Positions 33,659 to 37,656 of a stretch of DNA of 37,656 nt are shown piece by piece; position 1 is the stretch's first letter; the number at the start of each line of letters is the position of its first letter. The notes beneath the pieces are model-generated. The model was not told where the DNA came from. It saw only the letters and a list, made by a program, of their open reading frames with translations, and ran no database searches. This stretch comes from CAYJLB01 sp964370845 (GTDB lineage Bacteria; Bacillota; Clostridia; Oscillospirales; Ruminococcaceae): assembly GCA_964370845.1 (NCBI GenBank), contig CAYJLB010000019.1, forward strand, positions 1-37,656, written 5' to 3'. A program made the position numbers and the translations under genes.

Positions 33659-34297
33659 ATGAATAACTTTTTTAAAGACGGACAAACAGTGCTTTTTCAA
33701 GGTGATAGCATTACAGATTGTGGACGAAATAAAGAAGACTTTAATTCTCTAGGAGAGGGATATGTTAACAGAATTGTGCAAATTTATAACCAACTTTTTC
33801 CTAACAATAATATAAATTTTATCAATAGGGGAATAAGTGGAAATCGAATAACCGACGTAATCGCTCGCTATGATAAAGACCTCAAAGGAATTAACCCTGA
33901 TTTTATTTCAATATTAATTGGGATAAATGACGTTTGGCGAAGATATGACCAAAATGACCCAACTTCAGTGGAAAAGTTTGTTGAAAACTATACCACACTA
34001 CTTAATAATATAAAAAGAGATATGCCTAATACAAAAATTATGATTATCGAACCATTTTTATTGAATTCAGATCGTAATAAAGAATGTTTCCGTGATGATT
34101 TAGACCCGAAAATTACCGCTATAAGAAAATTTGCTTATAAATTCGCTGATTATTACCTTCCTTTAGATGGAATTTTTGCAAAATACATAACACAAGGATT
34201 CAAGGAAATTGATTTGTCAGAAGACGGCGTGCATCCTATTGCACAAGGTAATGGAATTATTGCTTATGAATATTTAAAGTTATTGAAGATTATTTAA
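33659..34297 (+). CDS. SGNH/GDSL-family hydrolase
   Basis: Esterase-type hydrolase of 212 residues, no signal peptide, so probably cytoplasmic. The four SGNH blocks are present: S17 in FQGDSITD, G58 in NRGISGNR, N90 in LIGINDVWR, and D189/H192 in EDGVHP. Likely deacetylates or hydrolyses a carbohydrate or lipid ester; the substrate is not evident. RBS TGAAAGGAAT. It forms a single-gene unit with its own promoter and terminator. Confidence 0.88.
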   Translation: MNNFFKDGQTVLFQGDSITDCGRNKEDFNSLGEGYVNRIVQIYNQLFPNNNINFINRGISGNRITDVIARYDKDLKGINPDFISILIGINDVWRRYDQNDPTSVEKFVENYTTLLNNIKRDMPNTKIMIIEPFLLNSDRNKECFRDDLDPKITAIRKFAYKFADYYLPLDGIFAKYITQGFKEIDLSEDGVHPIAQGNGIIAYEYLKLLKII

Positions 34298-34310
34298 TTT
34301 TTTTATACAA

Positions 34311-34342
34311 AAAAGCGATGTGAGAAAATTCACATCGCTTTT
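34311..34342. terminator. Bidirectional terminator between the hydrolase and guaB
   Basis: Perfect 13-bp stem, 34311-34323 with 34330-34342, loop GAAAAT, with A-rich and T-rich flanks. It sits between convergent genes. Confidence 0.9.
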
Positions 34343-34364
34343 AATTTTTCAATTTGCTATTTTT

Positions 34365-35843
34365 TTATAGTACTTGTGTTGAATAGTTTGGAGCTTCCTT
34401 GGTAATATAAATATCGTGTGGGTGGCTTTCTTTTAGTCCAGCACCTGTAATTCTCATGAATTGACCATTTTTGTGTAATTCAACAATGGTTTGTGTTCCG
34501 CAGTAACCCATACCTGAACGTAATCCGCCCATTAATTGATAAATTGTATCAGAAAGTGAGCCTTTATATGGAACACGACCTTCTACACCCTCTGGAACTA
34601 ATTTCTTAGCATCTTCTTGGAAATATCTATCCTTACTTCCTTCAGCCATAGCACCAAGACTTCCCATTCCTCTGTATACTTTAAAGCTTCTTCCTTGATA
34701 AATTTCAATTGAACCAGGAGCTTCTTCACAGCCAGCCAATAAGGAGCCTAGCATTACAGTGCTTGCCCCAGCAGCAAGAGCCTTAACAATATCTCCAGAA
34801 TACTTAATACCGCCGTCAGCGATTACAGGGATGTCATATTTAGACGCTTCACAAGCTACATCATAAACTGCTGTAATTTGTGGAACACCAATACCAGCAA
34901 CAACACGAGTTGTACAAATTGAACCAGGGCCGATACCAACTTTAAGAGCAGACGCACCCGCATCAATTAACTCTTTAGCAGCAGCAGCAGTAGCAATGTT
35001 TCCAGCGATAATTGGAATGTTTGGAAACTCTTTTCTCACAACTTTTAAACAATTTATAATATTTGCACTATGTCCATGAGCAGAGTCTAAAACTAAAACG
35101 TCAACTTGTGCTTCAATCAAAGCTCTTGATCTGTCCAAAACATCGTTAGTAACACCAATTGCAGCACCGCAAAGTAGTCTACCATTTTTATCTCTTGCAG
35201 AATTTGGGAATTCAACTGCCTTTTCAATATCTTTAATAGTAATAAGACCTTTTAAAATTCCTTCGTTATCAACAAGTGGCAATTTTTCAATTTTATGATT
35301 TTTCAATATTTCCTTAGCTTGTTCGAGAGTTGTCCCAACAGGAGCAGTTACTAAATTATCTTTAGTCATTACCTCTTCAATAGTCATAGTGAAATCTGTT
35401 AAAAATTTCATATCTCTATTTGTGATAATTCCGATTAAGTGACCTGTTTCATCAACTATTGGCACACCAGAAATTTTATATTTAGCCATTAAATTATTAG
35501 CGTCATAAACAAAATGCTTTGGAGATAAAGAGAATGGATTTACAATAACACCATTTTCAGAACGTTTTACTTTATCAACTTCATCAACTTGCTTTTCGAT
35601 TGACATATTTTTGTGAATAATTCCGATACCGCCCTCCCTAGCAATAGCAATCGCCATTCTAGCCTCAGTAACTGTATCCATTGCAGCAGTAATAATAGGT
35701 CTATTTAGTGTGATATCCCCAGCAAGTCTTGTTTTTAAATCTACCATATTTGGAGTAATATCTGATTTTGCTGGTACTAAAAGCACGTCGTCGAAAGTTA
35801 ATCCTTCTTTAATAAATTTGTCTTGAAAATTTGTTTCTAACAT
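34365..35843 (-). CDS. guaB: IMP dehydrogenase GuaB
   Basis: Oxidises IMP to XMP with NAD+, the rate-limiting step to guanine nucleotides. 492 residues: split TIM barrel with two CBS domains inserted (about 95-215), catalytic C310 in GIGPGSICTTR, and the flap with YRGMGSLGAM. ATG at 35843 follows GAGAAAGGAAAGG; longer in-frame starts fall in the structured leader. The leader carries copy 4 of the element found before fliK, motA and flhA. Confidence 0.96.
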   Translation of the reverse strand: MLETNFQDKFIKEGLTFDDVLLVPAKSDITPNMVDLKTRLAGDITLNRPIITAAMDTVTEARMAIAIAREGGIGIIHKNMSIEKQVDEVDKVKRSENGVIVNPFSLSPKHFVYDANNLMAKYKISGVPIVDETGHLIGIITNRDMKFLTDFTMTIEEVMTKDNLVTAPVGTTLEQAKEILKNHKIEKLPLVDNEGILKGLITIKDIEKAVEFPNSARDKNGRLLCGAAIGVTNDVLDRSRALIEAQVDVLVLDSAHGHSANIINCLKVVRKEFPNIPIIAGNIATAAAAKELIDAGASALKVGIGPGSICTTRVVAGIGVPQITAVYDVACEASKYDIPVIADGGIKYSGDIVKALAAGASTVMLGSLLAGCEEAPGSIEIYQGRSFKVYRGMGSLGAMAEGSKDRYFQEDAKKLVPEGVEGRVPYKGSLSDTIYQLMGGLRSGMGYCGTQTIVELHKNGQFMRITGAGLKESHPHDIYITKEAPNYSTQVL

Positions 35844-35850
35844 AATATAA

Positions 35851-35991
35851 CCTTTCCTTTCTCGATGTTTTGTGTGGTTTTGCCACACCCATTTTTAAGT
35901 GGCAAAATTTCGGTCGGCAATGAACTTTAGTTCTTTTTGACCGAAAAGCACAAAACTCACGTTTGAAACTTTGTTTCAAACTATACCTTCC
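35851..35991 (-). promoter_or_regulatory. Structured leader element, copy 4 (guaB 5' UTR)
   Basis: The clearest copy, read on the minus strand. GGAAGG 35991-35986; H1 GTTTGAAAC/GTTTCAAAC, 9 bp (35981-35961); core GTTTTGTGCTTTTCG from 35956. P1 pairs GTTTTGTG 35956-35949 with CACAAAAC 35874-35867. P2 pairs TTTCGGTC 35946-35939 with GACCGAAA 35915-35908, with AAGAACTAAAG in the loop. P3 pairs TTTTGCCAC 35907-35899 with GTGGCAAAA 35886-35878. A competing hairpin, GTGTGG 35888-35883 with CCACAC 35877-35872, would break P3 and P1. The GAAAGG of guaB follows; GG to GG distance 134 nt. Confidence 0.7.
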
Positions 35992-36020
35992 ATAATAAAA
36001 TCCGTTTAGCTATTTTTACT

Positions 36021-36049
36021 ATAATACTAAAATATTAGCCAAATGTCAA
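36021..36049 (-). promoter_or_regulatory. Sigma-A promoter of guaB
   Basis: On the minus strand TTGACA (36049-36044) and TATTAT (36026-36021) are 17 bp apart. The predicted start near 36014 gives a leader of about 170 nt that holds the whole structured element. Confidence 0.8.
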
Positions 36050-36119
36050 GGTTTTTCGCCACTTTTTTTCAATTTTTCAATTCAATTTTTTGAAAAATAA
36101 TTAATAAATTTAACAATTA

Positions 36120-36629
36120 TTATTTTAACTGTATTTCATATACTTCTTCTTGTAAAATTCTACCGTCGGGAGTTTTCACTTCAAGGTGTGGAATTATTAC
36201 TTTCCCTCCATAATATATTGGGATTTTTTTACTTGAAATATTCCGCTTATCTACTGGGTAAATCACCTTTTTACAGCCTAATCCCTTTGCAAATTCTATC
36301 ATTCCGCCAATAGCTTCCCGTCCATAATAGTTTCCGTGGGAAGAAATTTTTGTCCAAATTCCAAATTCCGGTGAATCATATTCTCTAAAATGTAAACCAA
36401 CTGTTCCAATAAATTCTTTGGTATCTTTCAACAAAATTACATAGATATAATCTGTTTTATTTTCTCTCCCTTTAATTGAGATTTCGACAAATTTTGCTGT
36501 TTCGCTTATCTCTTTTGAAGGGGGAGGGAACATGTACGTTGTAACTTCACTAGTAAAATTTTCAAATAATTCTTTTTCAAATTTGTGTGAAATTGGTACT
36601 AATTCCAATCGATTTGTTGTTAAATTCAT
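36120..36629 (-). CDS. GNAT-family N-acetyltransferase (RimJ/RimL-like)
   Basis: 169 residues. It opens NLTTNRLELVPIS, the usual RimJ/L-type start, and has a YGREAIGGMIEFAKGLGCKKV segment in the acetyl-CoA-binding region and VDKRNISSKKI near the C-terminus. The acceptor may be a ribosomal protein terminus or a small molecule; not determinable. RBS TTAAGGAGGAAG. A terminator-like hairpin separates it from the thioesterase gene upstream; AT-rich DNA with a weak A/T hairpin (about 36064-36107) follows it. Confidence 0.8.
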   Translation of the reverse strand: MNLTTNRLELVPISHKFEKELFENFTSEVTTYMFPPPSKEISETAKFVEISIKGRENKTDYIYVILLKDTKEFIGTVGLHFREYDSPEFGIWTKISSHGNYYGREAIGGMIEFAKGLGCKKVIYPVDKRNISSKKIPIYYGGKVIIPHLEVKTPDGRILQEEVYEIQLK

Positions 36630-36649
36630 TTTCTTCCTCCTTAATTTAG

Positions 36650-36682
36650 AAAAATGGAACGCTTTAAATACGTTCCATTTTT
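36650..36682. terminator. Terminator between the thioesterase and GNAT genes
   Basis: Perfect 12-bp stem, 36650-36661 with 36671-36682, nine-base loop, with T-runs on both strands (five T on the minus strand). It should end or attenuate thioesterase transcription. Confidence 0.75.
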
Positions 36683-36688
36683 TTATAT

Positions 36689-37342
36689 TTATTTATAGAT
36701 AAACTCACTTTGGAAACATTCTTTCTCTCCAACTTTTCCAATAACAACAGCTTTATTTTCTGTTAATTCCAAGTATAAATCTAGCTTGTCACCAAGCAAT
36801 GCTTCGTTTATATAGTTAATCCTAAATTCATCAATATCCCTTGAAAAAACTTCTAATGGGAGGATGTCCGTTGCGAAATCTGCATATTTTGCATTGTAAA
36901 CATGTCCATTACAGTCAAGATGAGAGTAACAAATCAATTTTTCTTCTACTTTAACTAAATTTTCACCACTAATTTTTCCTAAAGGCACGGCGTGAGAGGG
37001 GATAGTTGTGTCAACTTCTTGCTTAAAATCATAAAAGCTAGGGCGAAGAATTTTTCTCGTAGTAGGATCTGTTAACACCCAACCGCTTTTATGTGCAATA
37101 CAAACAGTATTATTTTTGATAAATTCTACATCTCGTAAAAACATTACTCTATTCTTTTCATTTTCCCAAGTTGAAACTTCAATTTCCTCAAGCTGAGTAG
37201 GGTTTGAAAAGAACTTTACACTCACCCTTGAAAGCAAGAAAACCATATTATTTTCCCACAAAAACGTGTGACTAAAGCCTTTTTCAGTATAATCTTCCCC
37301 AGCAATTTCAGAAGCATAACTTAAAATTGATGATAATTTCAT
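36689..37342 (-). CDS. Acyl-ACP thioesterase (FatA-like hotdog protein)
   Basis: Hydrolyses acyl-ACP to free fatty acid. Two hotdog domains: the N-terminal half reads LSSILSYASEIAGEDY and VFLLSRVSVKF; the C-terminal domain has the family motif HLDCNGHVYNAKYADF with H141, D143, N145, H147. The first ATG is at 37342, but the same frame continues upstream for 23 codons to a TGA (37414-37412) and reads NIVPFCDVDHLKR just before M1, which looks like the true family N-terminus. No ATG, GTG, TTG or CTG occurs in that stretch. GAAAGG lies at 37423-37418, 12 nt before an in-frame ATA at 37405. The true start is therefore uncertain. Confidence 0.82.
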   Translation of the reverse strand: MKLSSILSYASEIAGEDYTEKGFSHTFLWENNMVFLLSRVSVKFFSNPTQLEEIEVSTWENEKNRVMFLRDVEFIKNNTVCIAHKSGWVLTDPTTRKILRPSFYDFKQEVDTTIPSHAVPLGKISGENLVKVEEKLICYSHLDCNGHVYNAKYADFATDILPLEVFSRDIDEFRINYINEALLGDKLDLYLELTENKAVVIGKVGEKECFQSEFIYK

Positions 37343-37444
37343 TCTTTTTAAATGGTCAACATCACAAAAAGGAACTATATTTTTTCTTTTATAAATTTTA
37401 TTTATAACAATTCACAGCCTTTCTTGTTGAAAAATAAATGAAAA

Positions 37445-37656
37445 TTATGGTTTGATTACGTCTTTTCCACCCATATACATTCTTAATGCCTCAGGAATTC
37501 TTACACTTCCATCTTCGTTTACATTGTTTTCAAGGAAAGCAATTAACATACGAGGTGGCGCTACAACTGTATTATTCAAAGTATGTGCAAAATATTTGTT
37601 GTTTTCTTTGTCTTTAACTCTAATTCCAAGTCTTCTTGCTTGAGCATCGCCTAAAT
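37445..37656 (-). CDS. serS: Seryl-tRNA synthetase, C-terminal part
   Basis: Class II aminoacyl-tRNA synthetase that charges tRNA-Ser; only the last 69 codons are in the window and the 5' part lies beyond the right edge. The visible sequence holds GDAQARRLGIR, YFAHTLNNTVVAPPRMLIAF and DGSVRIPEALRMYMGG, matching motif 3 and the closing region of SerRS (usual pattern HTLNGS-x-LA-x-x-R). The NNTVVAPPR variant differs from the most common NGSGLAVGR. It lies upstream of the thioesterase on the same strand, 39 nt from that gene's possible ATA start. Confidence 0.85.
   Translation of the reverse strand, partial: LGDAQARRLGIRVKDKENNKYFAHTLNNTVVAPPRMLIAFLENNVNEDGSVRIPEALRMYMGGKDVIKP

Noticed and set aside
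35844..36014. Purine (guanine) riboswitch in the guaB leader
   Set aside because: The conserved purine-riboswitch core and kissing-loop sequences are not visible; the leader instead matches the other three elements in this window.
1..37656. CRISPR arrays, tRNA or rRNA genes, insertion sequences, prophage genes
   Set aside because: None seen: no regular direct repeats with spacers, no cloverleaf candidates recognised, no transposase or phage proteins among the frames.

Overview
The window is low-GC DNA from a motile, fermentative member of the Clostridia (Bacillota). This rests on the gene order of a fla/che-type operon, FliY with CheC domains, SigD, SwrD/FlbD, a clostridial AdhE behind Rex-like operators, strong GGAGG/GAAAGG ribosome binding sites and frequent TTG/GTG starts. 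Family level cannot be read safely; Lachnospiraceae-like is my inference. A run of ten N (372-381) shows a draft or metagenomic assembly.

Layout. (1) 1-2153: a small transcription unit with a PilZ protein, a ParA/Soj-like ATPase and a ComFB-domain protein, closed by a terminator. (2) 2200-29788: one flagellar/chemotaxis operon of about 27.5 kb behind a sigma-A promoter (TTGAAA-17-TATAAT). Its order is flgB-flgC-fliE-fliF-fliG-fliH-fliI-fliJ-fliK-flgD-(flagellar operon protein)-flgE-flbD-motA-motB-fliM-fliY-cheY-fliO-fliP-fliQ-fliR-flhB-flhA-sigD-flgF-flgG-cheC-cheD-fapA-like, ending in a bidirectional terminator. It encodes rod, MS-ring, switch, export gate and ATPase, hook, stator, the motility sigma factor and the CheY-P phosphatase branch. 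fliL, flhF, flhG, cheA, cheW and cheB are not in this run. (3) 29798-33515: adhE and a downstream APH-family kinase on the minus strand; two Rex-like boxes overlap the -35 and -10 of the adhE promoter. (4) 33598-34342: an SGNH hydrolase on the plus strand with its own promoter and terminator. (5) 34365-36049: guaB (IMP dehydrogenase), minus strand, with a long structured leader. (6) 36120-37656: a GNAT acetyltransferase, an acyl-ACP thioesterase and the 3' end of serS, all minus strand.

The main unexplained signal is a family of four leader elements, in front of fliK, motA, flhA and guaB. In each copy an upstream GGAGG-like sequence and the downstream GAAAGG ribosome binding site are 134-135 nt apart. 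Between them lie a short hairpin of the form GTTTGAAA-loop-TTTCAAAC, a near-constant core GTTTTGTGYTTTTCG, inner hairpins, and a CACAAAAC that can pair back to the core and close a multibranch structure. Stem sequences differ between copies while pairing is largely kept. This looks like a recurrent structured RNA, or a mobile RNA-like repeat, linking flagellar genes and guanine nucleotide synthesis. I could not match it to a riboswitch class by eye.

Other points of note: a hook protein enlarged by four tandem repeats, a thioesterase whose homologous reading frame runs upstream of any ATG/GTG/TTG codon, and a recurrent extended ribosome binding site GAAAGGAATGG that often contains a decoy ATG.
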